DNA of 64,000 nt from DAISKN01 sp963716925. Lineage in GTDB: Bacteria; Acidobacteriota; Vicinamibacteria; Marinacidobacterales; SMYC01. Positions within the stretch are counted from its first letter, which is position 1, and each line of letters opens with the position of its first letter. The notes beneath the pieces were generated by a model that saw only the letters and a list, made by a program, of their open reading frames with translations, was not told where the DNA came from and did not search any database. A program made the position numbers and the translations under genes. The stretch lies in the NCBI GenBank assembly GCA_963716925.1, contig CAVQUX010000006.1, positions 310,001-374,000 on the forward strand, given 5' to 3'. Positions 1 through 8,512 of this stretch are shown here, in pieces.

Positions 1-477
1 CGCGCCGGCGACGGCGAGGCGAAAGAGCTGAAGGCCGCCCCCGACCTGATGCTGACCAGAGTCGACGGGAGCGGCACCGTCGCGCTCGCGGAACAGAGAG
101 GCAAGGTCGTGCTCGTCGACCTCTGGGCGACCTGGTGCGGCCCCTGCATCAAGGAGCTCCCGCACCTCCAGTCGCTCTCGGAGAAGTTCGGCCCCGAGGA
201 CTTCCTGATGCTGGGCGTCGTTCTCGAGTCGGGAGACCCCGAGGAGATCCAGGCATTCATCGCCGAGAAGGAGATCCGGTATCCGCAGGTCCTCGGAGAA
301 GAAGGGACCAAGGAGTCCTTCGGTCCCTTTCTCGGCTATCCCACCAAGTACCTCATCGATCGGGAAGGCCGCGTGGTGAAGCGATACTTCGGGATGATGG
401 GCGACGAGCTCGCCGACGACGTGGAGACGCTCATCGAGACCGGAAGTCTCGGCGGGCCCGCGCCCTCCTCCGGCTGA
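1..477 (+). CDS. TlpA/thioredoxin-like thiol-disulfide oxidoreductase, 5' partial
   Basis: The reading frame is open from base 1, so the N terminus, and any signal peptide, lies outside the window. The sequence shows WATWCGPCIKELP, the thioredoxin-fold redox site, and later a cis-Pro region (GYPTKYLID) followed by GRVVKRYFG, the usual end of a TlpA/ResA-like domain. Known role of the family: reduction of disulfides in extracytoplasmic proteins, often during cytochrome c maturation. No partner gene is visible here. It ends 164 bp before the bactofilin gene. The family call is firm. The specific substrate is unknown. Confidence 0.85.
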   Translation, partial: RAGDGEAKELKAAPDLMLTRVDGSGTVALAEQRGKVVLVDLWATWCGPCIKELPHLQSLSEKFGPEDFLMLGVVLESGDPEEIQAFIAEKEIRYPQVLGEEGTKESFGPFLGYPTKYLIDREGRVVKRYFGMMGDELADDVETLIETGSLGGPAPSSG

Positions 478-641
478 ATCTCTCGTACGGCGCTCCTCTT
501 TCCGCTCAATTCGAGGGCTAGCGCTTCGCCGTTCCAGGCGGTATATTCATAGTCATAGGCCGTCGATCTTCTCGGCGGCTCGTTTCCCTCGAGCAACACC
601 CAGTTCTAACAGTCTCGGATTTCGGTTAGGAGTTTCTATCC

Positions 642-1001
642 GTGGCGAACGATCAGAATACGGTCCTTGCAGCCAAGGCGAGCCTCGACGGCCGCCTCGA
701 AGGAGTCAACATCACGCTGGCAGGGCGCTTTCGCGGCGACCTGAAGGCGACGGGCGTCGTGCGGATGATGGAGGGCTCGGACGTCGATGCCAAGGTCGAG
801 GCGAGCCAGGTCGAGATCGGAGGCAAGTTCAAGGGGGACGTGAAAGCGGAGATTCTCCGCCTGCTCGGCCCGGGCCGCGCGTCGGGGAGCTTCCGCGCCA
901 GGAAGCTGAGCGTGGAAGAAGGCGGACAGCTGGACGGTGACTTCGAGATCGGCGAGCCTCAACTGCTCGCGAGGCGGGAGACTGTGGGAAACAGGAGCTG
1001 A
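642..1001 (+). CDS. bactofilin-family cytoskeletal protein
   Basis: This 119-residue protein has the short repeating beta pattern of bactofilins: an N-terminal tail, then LDGRLEGVNITLAGRFRGDLKA, continuing with DVDAKVEASQVEIGGKFKGDV and QLDGDFEIG, with a hydrophobic or Gly residue every few positions as expected for a right-handed beta-helix. Bactofilins polymerise without nucleotide and scaffold cell-shape or envelope functions. The start is a GTG preceded by a purine-rich GTTAGGAG. It is followed after 2 bp by a small Cys-rich protein and then a duplicated-repeat protein on the same strand, so the three probably share a transcript. The partners are unknown. Confidence 0.75.
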   Translation: MANDQNTVLAAKASLDGRLEGVNITLAGRFRGDLKATGVVRMMEGSDVDAKVEASQVEIGGKFKGDVKAEILRLLGPGRASGSFRARKLSVEEGGQLDGDFEIGEPQLLARRETVGNRS

Positions 1002-1003
1002 TC

Positions 1004-1186
1004 ATGCAGACGAACGACGTGAAGGCCCCGGCGATGGTTATCCTTCCCTGCCCCGTGTGCGGCCGGTCGGTGAAGGTTCTTGGCAGGGTTCGGCGAGTCC
1101 TCTGCGCCTGCGGGCAGATACTCATGGAGATCGGCCGCGAGAAGGCCGCGGTGGCGACGCCGGCCGAGGCCGTCGAGGCCGGATAG
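1004..1186 (+). CDS. small Cys-rich (zinc-ribbon-like) protein
   Basis: A 60-residue protein starting 2 bp after the bactofilin stop. It carries CPVC (residues 16-19) and CAC (34-36), which could bind a metal as a minimal zinc ribbon, although the second knuckle is CxC rather than CxxC. The rest is a short basic middle and an Ala/Glu-rich tail. No enzymatic motif is present. The spacing to the bactofilin argues for translation from the same mRNA. Function unknown, and metal binding is an inference from the cysteines. Confidence 0.55.
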   Translation: MQTNDVKAPAMVILPCPVCGRSVKVLGRVRRVLCACGQILMEIGREKAAVATPAEAVEAG

Positions 1187-1205
1187 CCTTAGAGAGAGAG
1201 CATCG

Positions 1206-1634
1206 GTGTTGGCCAAGAAGCGCAAGAAGAAGGGCGGCGGGGCCGGAGGGCGCAAGCGCGCTCCGAAGACGCCGGAGGCGTCGAGGGAGAACACCACCGA
1301 GATCGTGTTCTCCTACGGCGAGATCGACTTTCTGCGCAAGATCACCAAGAAGGACTCCGACGGCACGACACCCAAGGAGCGGAAGTCGCGCCTTTCGCTG
1401 CGGGACAAGCTCCTCGAGATCAACTTCAGCTCACCCGCGGCGGGGGCCGGCGGGCTCATCGTGCTCGAGCTCGGCCGGGGGGAAGTGGATTTCCTCCAGC
1501 GCATCACCAAGGAAGTCTACAGCTTCATCACCGCCGAAGAGCGGCGGGCGCGCCTCATCCTCCGCGAAAAGATCCTCATCGCCGTGGAGAAGGTGACGGG
1601 CAAGAAGATCCTTCCCGAAGAAGTCGCCGAATAG
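1206..1634 (+). CDS. hypothetical basic protein with an internal duplication
   Basis: I start this at GTG 1206, which sits behind the purine stretch AGAGAGAGAG. The reading frame is open further upstream, but that part overlaps the preceding gene. The 142-residue product begins with a very basic tail (AKKRKKKGGG) and then contains two related units: GEIDFLRKITKK...KERKSRLSLRDKLLEI and GEVDFLQRITKE...AEERRARLILREKILIA. Each looks like two short helices. The basic tail could bind nucleic acid (inference). It is probably cotranscribed with the bactofilin. I do not recognise the family. Confidence 0.6.
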   Translation: MLAKKRKKKGGGAGGRKRAPKTPEASRENTTEIVFSYGEIDFLRKITKKDSDGTTPKERKSRLSLRDKLLEINFSSPAAGAGGLIVLELGRGEVDFLQRITKEVYSFITAEERRARLILREKILIAVEKVTGKKILPEEVAE

Positions 1635-1646
1635 CGCCCTCCTGGT

Positions 1647-3080
1647 CTACTCGCTGAAACGGCAGAGATCCGCCTCGTACTGGAAGCGGGCCACGGTCGA
1701 GCTCTCGCGTCCCGCTCTCAGTACTTCGAGCTCCACCTGACCGGGAGAGGCCAGACGAAACACCGACGCGTAGTCCGCGTCCTTCGAAGCGAGGAGCGTC
1801 GGGTCGGTGGTGGCGGCCAGGATCAGGACGTCCAGTGAATCCGACAGGGCCTTGAGCTGCGCCGCCGCGCTCTGGATCGTGCCTCCCTTTCTCTCGACCC
1901 TTTCGAGCGAGTCCACCACGACGAGACAGGACTCCTTCTCGGGGGTGTCGAGGAGTTTCTTCGTCAGCTCGCGAATCACCGCGATCTCGAGCTCCTCCTG
2001 GAACTCGTACACGAACACCCGCCGGAGCCACTCGGCGGCGGCGCGGCCTGCGCGATCCACTCGCTGCCATTCGGGAGAATCCTTCTTGAGCCGGCCCTTC
2101 TCGATGTCGGTGACCGGGACCGCGGCGAGTCGGGCGAGCGTCCGGAGCCGCAGCGCCGTCTTCGGCTGCTCCGAGGCCAGGAAGAGACAGCGCACCGCTC
2201 CCGAAGCCGCCATCTGATCCGTCACCTGTTTGAGGAAGCTCACCATCCGATCGCGATCCTCGTCGACCAGGAGCATGAGACCGGGCGCGAAGCCGTTGAG
2301 CTCCTGATCGAGGCGCTTGAAGCCGGTGTCGTACGTCTTTCCCTGCTTCGACGCCAGATCGTCCAGGTAGCTCGACCATTCGTCGCCCTCGGAGGAGAGA
2401 ACCGCCTTCACTTTGGGTTTGGATGGAGGCGGGCTCACCGCGGGTGAGGATTTCTCGCGGGGCGGCGGGGTCGGCGGAGGTTTCGGTTTCGCGGGCGGGG
2501 CGACGGCCGGAGAGGATTTTTCCTGGGCCGCCCGGGGAGCGGGAGTCGAGGGCGCCTCTCGCGGGGCCGCGGCCGCCGGCGGGTTGGACTTCCGGAGCTC
2601 CTCCGCGATCTTCTTCTTCATCTCCGCGACCGGCTTCACCACCGTCGCGTCCGCTTTCGGCGGCGCCGGCTTCGGAGCCTCCCGGATTGGAGGCGCCACG
2701 GTCGGAACCAGGCCGCTCCGGGAGCGATCCTTGAGGCGAGATACCCAACCGTTGAGCTCCGCCAGGGACGGGAGGCTTCCGTCGAAGAGCTGTTCGATGG
2801 CGAAGCCGGCCGGCATTTCTCCGCCGCTCTTCTGGAGCTCCTCCTCCAGGTTCGACGAGATGACGTAGTCGCCCCGAAGATGCATCTCGGCCAGCGTCCG
2901 GAACACCGCACGGAGAACGGGAAAATAGAAATCCTCCTCCGAAAGGCTGTCGAGGATCTTGTACTTGAGCTCGGAGCCAGCGGTGTTGATGGTGAGGCAG
3001 AGCGTCTTCAGGACCGACGTTTCGAGCGATCGGAGCTCGTCGACGCCGATGGTCTCGGGCCGCTCCGAAAATTGGGGCAT
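1647..3080 (-). CDS. DnaB-like protein with a degenerate P-loop
   Basis: Starts at ATG 3080, which has GAGGAAGG about 10 nt upstream. An alternative GTG at 3110 lacks such a site. Residues ~10-115 resemble the DnaB N-terminal domain (LETSVLKTLC, LSEEDFYFPVLRAVF, RGDYV). A long Pro/Lys/Ala linker follows (~125-250). Residues ~262-477 resemble the DnaB RecA-fold domain: DTGFKRLDQELNGFAPG, a Walker-B-like CLVVVDSLE, and the strand order expected of DnaB. The Walker A site, normally GxxxxGKT, reads VDEDRDRM, so nucleotide binding there is unlikely. It may be a structural or regulatory paralogue of the helicase. It faces away from the bactofilin group and converges on it. The family call rests on motif order and needs a profile search. 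Confidence 0.6.
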   Translation of the reverse strand: MPQFSERPETIGVDELRSLETSVLKTLCLTINTAGSELKYKILDSLSEEDFYFPVLRAVFRTLAEMHLRGDYVISSNLEEELQKSGGEMPAGFAIEQLFDGSLPSLAELNGWVSRLKDRSRSGLVPTVAPPIREAPKPAPPKADATVVKPVAEMKKKIAEELRKSNPPAAAAPREAPSTPAPRAAQEKSSPAVAPPAKPKPPPTPPPREKSSPAVSPPPSKPKVKAVLSSEGDEWSSYLDDLASKQGKTYDTGFKRLDQELNGFAPGLMLLVDEDRDRMVSFLKQVTDQMAASGAVRCLFLASEQPKTALRLRTLARLAAVPVTDIEKGRLKKDSPEWQRVDRAGRAAAEWLRRVFVYEFQEELEIAVIRELTKKLLDTPEKESCLVVVDSLERVERKGGTIQSAAAQLKALSDSLDVLILAATTDPTLLASKDADYASVFRLASPGQVELEVLRAGRESSTVARFQYEADLCRFSE

Positions 3081-3234
3081 CTTCGACTCGCCTTCCTCGC
3101 CTGGAGGCACGGTGCGTTTGCGCGCCAGATGCGGGCACTTCCCGCGTCCCGAATGACTTTTTCTTTACTCTACCAGCACTTCCGGGGGGCGGCAAGTGGA
3201 CGGTTCTGCTGTCCCGAAAAACGCCGGAGTGCGG

Positions 3235-3240
3235 TATACT
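3235..3240 (+). promoter_or_regulatory. putative -10 box of the TPR protein gene
   Basis: TATACT lies 33 nt before ATG 3274, in the divergent gap between the DnaB-like gene and the TPR gene. No clear -35 element is seen. Confidence 0.35.
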
Positions 3241-3273
3241 TGAGAGTAAGTCCAGCAAAATCAGGCAATAGCC

Positions 3274-5808
3274 ATGGAGCTCCAGAAGAAGAGCGAGTTG
3301 AGTGTCGGCCGGGCCTCGTTCGTTATCTCGACCGGGCTCGCGGGGGACGCCGAGCCCTCGATCGAGACGCGCGTCATCGGAAGCGACGGCACGCTCGTCT
3401 TCCAGACCTCTCAGGATATCTCGGCGCTGAAGCCGATTTTCCAGAACAGCCAGAAGGTGTTCGCCCGCCTCGAAGCGCAGCACGAGGCGGTCGTGACAGA
3501 GCTCGAGCAGGGTCGAATCGGCACCGCCGCCGGAGCGACTGCCGCGAGCGGCGCTCCATCCACCGGCGACAAAGAATCGGACGCGCTCGCGCACGCCGTC
3601 GAGGTCCTGGGCAACCGCGCGTTCGACAAGGCGATCGCGGCGCTGAGAGCGGTTCTCGAGACCTACCCCAACTGCAGCGAAGCCCGGGAGTTGCTGGAGG
3701 TCGCCTACAAAGCCTCCTCCGGGCCGAGACTCACCATCGATCTCGTCGCCGCGCTGAAACGCGGGACCGAGGCTTTCGCGGATGCACGCCCGCGCGATGC
3801 CATCGAGTCCTGGAAGCAATGTCTCATCGAGGAGCCGGGCAATCGCAGAGTCCAGCTCCTGGTGCTCCTCGCGACCACATGGTCGCCGACGAGGCGCCAG
3901 CAGTACGCCGCCGAAGTCCTCGCTCCCGGAACGCGTCTTCTCGCCGCGGGCAGGCCCGAGGAAGCGCAGGCTCTCCTTCTCGTGACCCAGACGGTCGAAG
4001 GCGGTCCGGCGCGAGAGCCCGATGAGACCGCCGTCCGCGCCGAAGCCCCGCCCGACATTTTCGAACAAACCCTCGTCCAACCGCAGGAATTCGCGGACCT
4101 CGTCTCGGATTTCATCGAGAGCTCGGATGAGCCCTCCGAGCCAGTTAAGCCAGTTGAGCCCTTTGAGCCCGTTGAGCCCGACGATGACGAGGAGAACGAG
4201 ACGATTTCGGCCCCGGACCCTCCGGTGGCGGCCGCGCCGCGTCCCGCCCCGGCGCCGCCCCAGGCGCCTCCAGCGTCTCCCGCGGCGGAACCTCCGAAGC
4301 CGGCGAAGGCCGAGCCGCGAGCCGAAGCCAGAACGTCCCCGACGGTTCCCCGCGTCGGTCCGAGAAAGCCTCCGCCACCCGCCCGTCGCGGCGCTCCTTG
4401 GGGGATTCTGGGAGCCGCTGCAGGTGCCCTTCTCATCCTCGCCACCGCAGCGTTCTGGCTGTTGTCGGGGCCGAACACCATCTCCGCCGCGGAGCTCGAG
4501 CGGGCGGCGAGCCTGGTGAGCTCCGGCCAGTATCCCCAGGCGATCGCCGCCTACGACGTTCTCCTCGACAAGTTCGGCGACAACGCCGAGGTCTATCTCG
4601 GACGCGGTCGCGCGAAGCTCGCGTCGGGCGATGCGTCGGGAGGGCTCGTCGATCTCGAACGCGCCTACGCGCTGGATCCGCAATCGACGGCGGTCGCGGA
4701 AGAGCTGGCTGACCTCCTGTACTCCCAGGGGAGCTACCCGGCGGCCATCGGCTACTACGAGAAGGCATTCGCAGGGGGCGCGGGGACGACCGATGGGAGA
4801 TATCGAGCGGCGGTGAGCCTCGTTCGCGAGGGCCGCGACGACGACGCTCTGACGCACCTCGAAGCCGCTATCGCCAGGGACCCGGCGCACGGTGAGGCCC
4901 AGTTCCTCTACGGGCAGCTCCTGAACGCCCGCGGACGGCACGCCGAGGCGGAGAAGGCGCTGAGGAGCGCCGAGAAGAACGTGGAGGCGGGGAGCGACTA
5001 TCTGAACCAGCTCGCGATCGCCCTCCTCGAGCAGAACAAGCTCGAAGAGGCCGAGGAGGTTGCCCTCGACTTCGCGCGCGGCTACCCTTCGGACGCGCGA
5101 GCGCGGTCGCTCCTCGGGGAGATCTACCTCAGCCGGAAACAATACGAGCCCGCGCGCGCTCAGCTCATCCAGGCGCTTCGCACCGACCCGAACGACGCGC
5201 GGGCCCAGATCGCGCTCGGCAGGACGTGGCTCGCGATCGGAAAGTCCCGGAACGACGCTCAGGATCTCGCCAAGGCGAAGCAGTTACTGGCCACGGCGCA
5301 AGGGGTCGACGAGGGGCGAAGGCTCCTGGCTCTCGGGCAGGTCGCGCTCGCGGAAGGCAAGCTCGACGAAGCGGCCACTCTGCTGCAGCAGGCCCGCGAT
5401 CGCGGGGCTCCCGAATTCTCCGTGCATCTGTCCCTCGCGGAGACCAGCTTTCGGGCGAAGGACTTCGTGGGCGCCGCCGAGGAGCTGCAGCGCGCCGCGG
5501 CCCTGGCGCCGGGCGATCCGGCGGTCTCGCTCTCGCTCGCGATCACCTATTTTCAGCTCAAGGACACCACCCGGGCCGCGGATCAGTTCCTGAAGACCAT
5601 CCAGGGCGTCGGCCTGGTCACCCCTCCGGGTGAAGGCAGCGGTCCCGTCGTATTCCCCGAGCCGTACGTCCCGCTCCCCGATCGATTCAACGTGAATCGC
5701 GCCATCAAGGACTCCGCGCAGGCCATCCTGAAAGACCTTCCCGAGGATCCCACGGCGGCGCAGCTGAAGACGCTTTCGGAATCGACGACGTTTCTCGTCG
5801 GGCAATAG
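3274..5808 (+). CDS. membrane-anchored TPR protein
   Basis: 844 residues. The N-terminal ~350 residues are predicted cytoplasmic, with a helical repeat region around 105-260 (AVEVLGNRAFDKAIAALRAVLETYP) and then an acidic and Pro/Ala-rich stretch. A single membrane helix lies at about 374-397 (GILGAAAGALLILATAAFWLL). From ~405 to 770 there are at least nine TPR-type helix pairs (for example YPQAIAAYDVLLDKFGDNAEVYLGRG, broken into shorter units across the region). TPR arrays bind other proteins, so a scaffold in the envelope is plausible. ATG 3274 has no obvious strong ribosome site. Convergent with lpxA, 15 bp apart. Confidence 0.7.
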   Translation: MELQKKSELSVGRASFVISTGLAGDAEPSIETRVIGSDGTLVFQTSQDISALKPIFQNSQKVFARLEAQHEAVVTELEQGRIGTAAGATAASGAPSTGDKESDALAHAVEVLGNRAFDKAIAALRAVLETYPNCSEARELLEVAYKASSGPRLTIDLVAALKRGTEAFADARPRDAIESWKQCLIEEPGNRRVQLLVLLATTWSPTRRQQYAAEVLAPGTRLLAAGRPEEAQALLLVTQTVEGGPAREPDETAVRAEAPPDIFEQTLVQPQEFADLVSDFIESSDEPSEPVKPVEPFEPVEPDDDEENETISAPDPPVAAAPRPAPAPPQAPPASPAAEPPKPAKAEPRAEARTSPTVPRVGPRKPPPPARRGAPWGILGAAAGALLILATAAFWLLSGPNTISAAELERAASLVSSGQYPQAIAAYDVLLDKFGDNAEVYLGRGRAKLASGDASGGLVDLERAYALDPQSTAVAEELADLLYSQGSYPAAIGYYEKAFAGGAGTTDGRYRAAVSLVREGRDDDALTHLEAAIARDPAHGEAQFLYGQLLNARGRHAEAEKALRSAEKNVEAGSDYLNQLAIALLEQNKLEEAEEVALDFARGYPSDARARSLLGEIYLSRKQYEPARAQLIQALRTDPNDARAQIALGRTWLAIGKSRNDAQDLAKAKQLLATAQGVDEGRRLLALGQVALAEGKLDEAATLLQQARDRGAPEFSVHLSLAETSFRAKDFVGAAEELQRAAALAPGDPAVSLSLAITYFQLKDTTRAADQFLKTIQGVGLVTPPGEGSGPVVFPEPYVPLPDRFNVNRAIKDSAQAILKDLPEDPTAAQLKTLSESTTFLVGQ
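4138..4182 (+). repeat. 9-bp in-frame tandem repeat, five copies
   Basis: Five imperfect copies of GAGCCNGTT lie head to tail inside the TPR gene and encode EPV-KPV-EPF-EPV-EPD, just before an acidic run. The units are whole codons, so copy-number change would lengthen the linker without breaking the frame. Confidence 0.7.
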
Positions 5809-5823
5809 AGCCGCCGGCAGCCT

Positions 5824-6606
5824 TCAGCGGTCGGCGCGGTGGTGGCAGACGCCGCGCTCGCTTCCGCGCACGAAATCCGCCAACCGGCGGGCGTACTCGT
5901 TCGGGAGAGCTTCGATGGCGACCACGGCCTCGCGCCTCGGGAGCTTCGAGCGATACAACAGCCGGTAGGCCCGCTTGATCGCCGCCACGTCCTCTTCGGA
6001 GACTCCGGCTCGCTTCAGGCCCACCACGTTCAAGCCCACGGCTCGGGCGGGGACGCCGTCCACGGTGAAGAACGGCGGCACGTCGAGATTCACCTTCGAC
6101 CCTCCCCCGATCATCGAGAGCTCGCCGATGCGGGAGAACTGATGGATTACGACACCACCGGACACGAAGGCGCGCCGGCCGATATGGATATGTCCGGCGA
6201 GAGCGGCGTAGCTCGCGATGATGACCTCTTCGCCGATCTCGCAGTCGTGCGCCACGTGGCCGTATCCCATGAGGAAAGAGCCCTGGCCGACCCGGGTCGT
6301 GCCCTCCGGCCGGGCGCTCCGGTGGATCGTGGCGAACTCGCGGATGACCGCGTCGTCTCCCACCACGGCATAGCTCGGAGCGCCCCCGTACTTCAGATCC
6401 TGCGGATCCCCCCCGAGAACCGCTCCTTCGTGGACCCGCACGCGCCGGCCGAGCGTCAGGCCGCTCTTCAATACCGCGTGAGCGGCGATACGCGAGCCCG
6501 CCCCGACTTCCACGTCCCGCTCGACGACCGCAAACGGCCCGATGTCGACGTCCGCGTCGATTCGGGCGCGGGGGTCGACGATGGCGGTTTCGTGAATCCC
6601 GCTCAT
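5824..6606 (-). CDS. lpxA: UDP-N-acetylglucosamine O-acyltransferase
   Basis: First step of lipid A synthesis: transfer of a 3-hydroxyacyl chain from ACP to UDP-GlcNAc in the cytoplasm. The 260-residue length matches the family. The hexapeptide left-handed beta-helix is clear from residue ~4 (IHETAIVDPRARIDADVDIG) to ~185, and the catalytic His lies in GHVAHDCEIGEEV. The end has the usual helical C-terminal domain (GLKRAGVSEEDVAAIKRAYR). ATG 6606 overlaps the stop of the upstream isopropylmalate-synthase-like gene by 4 bases (ATGA), so translation is probably coupled. Its presence implies an LPS-bearing outer membrane. The usual lpxD/fabZ/lpxB neighbours are absent. Confidence 0.92.
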   Translation of the reverse strand: MSGIHETAIVDPRARIDADVDIGPFAVVERDVEVGAGSRIAAHAVLKSGLTLGRRVRVHEGAVLGGDPQDLKYGGAPSYAVVGDDAVIREFATIHRSARPEGTTRVGQGSFLMGYGHVAHDCEIGEEVIIASYAALAGHIHIGRRAFVSGGVVIHQFSRIGELSMIGGGSKVNLDVPPFFTVDGVPARAVGLNVVGLKRAGVSEEDVAAIKRAYRLLYRSKLPRREAVVAIEALPNEYARRLADFVRGSERGVCHHRADR

Positions 6607-7850
6607 CGACGGGAGCGCTCGCGCACTACCGCTTCGATCTCCTCGTCTTCCAGGACGCGGTTCGAGGACTTGGCTTTCTCGAAGATCGCCCGCACCAGCG
6701 CGTCGTCCGAGGGCTGGCCGTGGGTGGAGAGCCAGTATTGAACGTTGGAGATACCGCTCATCGGTCCGACCTCGATCTTCTGCGAGAGACCGAACTCCGC
6801 CGCGGGCACCCCCGAGTAGACCCGGTCCGCGAGCCAGAGGTCGTCCCGCTTCAGCGCCTTGATGACCGCCGCGGCGTGGACCCCGGTCCCCGTTCGGAAC
6901 GCGTCCTCGCCCACGATCGGATAGTTCGGGGGGATGGGTACACCGACGGCGTCGGAGACCACGCGGCAATAGTCGTAGAGCCGGCTCAGGTCGTTTCCGA
7001 TCCTGCCGGAAAGCTTCAAATTCACGAGCAGGATGTCCATCGGGGTGTTGCCGCACCGCTCGCCGATTCCGAGAGCGCAGGCGTGGACGCGATCGCAGCC
7101 CGCCTCGATCGCCGCGAGGCTGTTCGGAATCGACAGGCCGCGGTCGCTGTGACCGTGCCAGTCGATTTTTACGTCCTCCCCCGTCCCCATCACGACTTCC
7201 TTCATGAACGACACCAGAGCCCGGACGCCGGAAGGCGTCGCGTGCCCGACGGTATCGGTCAGGACGACGCGGCGCGCGCCACATTCGATGGCGGTGGTGT
7301 ACAGCCGTCTGAGGGTTTCCGGACGGGCGCGCGTGGTGTCTTCGGTCACGTACATGTTCGGGAGGCCGTTCTCGACGGTGAACCTCACCGCCTGCTCGGT
7401 GTAGGCCAGTAGCCGATCGATCTCCCAGTCCTCGGCGTACTGGCGAATCGGGCTCGAGCCGATGAAGGTCGCCGCCTCGATGGGGATGCCGACCTCCTGC
7501 GAGATCCGGACGATGGGCTCGATGTCGGCCTTGAGGGTGCGCGCGGCGCAGTTGGGACGGATTTTCATCCTCTGACGCGCAATCTCCTGTGCCAGACGAA
7601 GCACTTGCTTCTGAACGTGAGGCCCCGCGCCCGGGAGGCCGATGTTGACGGAGTGGATGCCCAGAGCCTCCATCAGGTGGAGGATCTCCACCTTCTTCTC
7701 TATGGGAGGAGAGATGACCGAAGGGCTCTGGAGCCCATCGCGGAGAGTCTCGTCGTTGAGCTCGACGGGCTTCGCCGGGCGGTCGTCCTCCTGGCCTACC
7801 TGATTCCAGTCGTAAATCAGGTCGCGATCCCTGGGCGATGAGCCAGACAT
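6603..7850 (-). CDS. 2-isopropylmalate/homocitrate synthase-family enzyme
   Basis: A TIM-barrel acyl-CoA condensing enzyme of the HMGL-like family. Evidence: LNDETLRDGLQSPSV near the N terminus, the divalent-metal motif WHGHSDRG, and GIGERCGNTPMD. At about 415 residues it lacks the long C-terminal LeuA allosteric domain of leucine-regulated isopropylmalate synthase, so it may be a feedback-insensitive isopropylmalate, citramalate or homocitrate synthase. RDGLQ also recalls HMG-CoA lyase, but the length and the YNxxN-like region favour a synthase. I chose ATG 7850, 7 bp after the upstream gene's stop; an in-frame start at 7877 would overlap that gene. Confidence 0.75.
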   Translation of the reverse strand: MSGSSPRDRDLIYDWNQVGQEDDRPAKPVELNDETLRDGLQSPSVISPPIEKKVEILHLMEALGIHSVNIGLPGAGPHVQKQVLRLAQEIARQRMKIRPNCAARTLKADIEPIVRISQEVGIPIEAATFIGSSPIRQYAEDWEIDRLLAYTEQAVRFTVENGLPNMYVTEDTTRARPETLRRLYTTAIECGARRVVLTDTVGHATPSGVRALVSFMKEVVMGTGEDVKIDWHGHSDRGLSIPNSLAAIEAGCDRVHACALGIGERCGNTPMDILLVNLKLSGRIGNDLSRLYDYCRVVSDAVGVPIPPNYPIVGEDAFRTGTGVHAAAVIKALKRDDLWLADRVYSGVPAAEFGLSQKIEVGPMSGISNVQYWLSTHGQPSDDALVRAIFEKAKSSNRVLEDEEIEAVVRERSRR

Positions 7851-7857
7851 ACGGTTC

Positions 7858-8397
7858 TCAGCGGGCGAGCTTCTCAATCGCCTCCTCGAGCAGCTGCTCG
7901 GACAGCTTCCGATCCGGATTCTCGCCTACGAGCTGGTGAAGCCATTCCGCCGGCGCCGGCGGAGTATCCTTCCACACGGCGTCGGGACCGTAGAGCAGGT
8001 AGACGTCCCAGGCCATGCGCGAACGGATCGAAAGCACCGGGGCGAAAGCCTCCCCCAGCGCCTGCGAGCCGTCCCAGTAGTGGCGGGACCGGTCGTCGTA
8101 GATCTTGATGAGCGATCGCACCGCGGCCCCGTAGTCGTCGCCGGAGATCGCGGGGATCCAGACGACAAGCACGTCGAGGGGCAAGTCCTTGTTTCTCTCC
8201 AACACCGTCTGCACCACCCGGGCGCCGTGCGAGCACTTGCTTCACGTAGGAGACAGAATCGCGATCAGCCGAGCCCGGCCCTTTCCCTCCTGGAAATCGC
8301 GGACGAGAGGCTGGTGGTCGGGATCGAGCCTCTCCACGTCGTTGGGCGCGCCTGCGCCGAGGAACAACGCCGCGGCGAGGACGAGAGCTCCTCTCAT
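7858..8397 (-). CDS. thioredoxin-like selenoprotein (in-frame TGA read as Sec)
   Basis: From ATG 8397 (AGGA just upstream) to the stop at 7858 the frame is open apart from one TGA at 8244-8242, codon 52 of 180. The start encodes a signal-peptide-like MRGALVLAAALFLGAGA. The TGA falls in ILSPT-TGA-SKCSHGARVVQ, exactly where the first cysteine of a thioredoxin CxxC would be, giving UxxC. The downstream part (LPLDVLVVWIPAISGDDYGAA, then RHYWDGSQALGEAF) is a continuous thioredoxin-like domain, and its first GTG (8217) would leave out the active site. UxxC thioredoxin-fold selenoproteins are an established class. Exported redox function is inferred. No selABCD gene lies in the window. A TGC-to-TGA error is the main alternative. 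Confidence 0.75.
8211..8241 (-). promoter_or_regulatory. candidate bacterial SECIS hairpin
   Basis: Starting 11 nt after the TGA, GCAC (8230-8227) can pair with GTGC (8214-8211) around a 12-nt GC-rich loop. The loop lies at the distance from UGA expected for a SelB-binding element. The stem is only 4 bp by eye, so this is a weak call that needs folding. Confidence 0.25.
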
Positions 8398-8512
8398 GTT
8401 CCTAAGTTACACGATTCAGGTTTAACCGCGAAAGTGTAAGAGGGGGGATGTGGAGACAGGAGGAGAGGGGACAAAATCAAGACGCTACCGGTTTCCCTTG
8501 TCCGGCCTTCGC

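Noticed and set aside
1576..5142. A 1188-codon open frame on the minus strand across the DnaB-like and TPR genes.
   Set aside because: It is low-complexity and Arg/Gly-rich, has no known motif, and lies over two genes with clear domains. Long antisense frames are common in GC-rich DNA.
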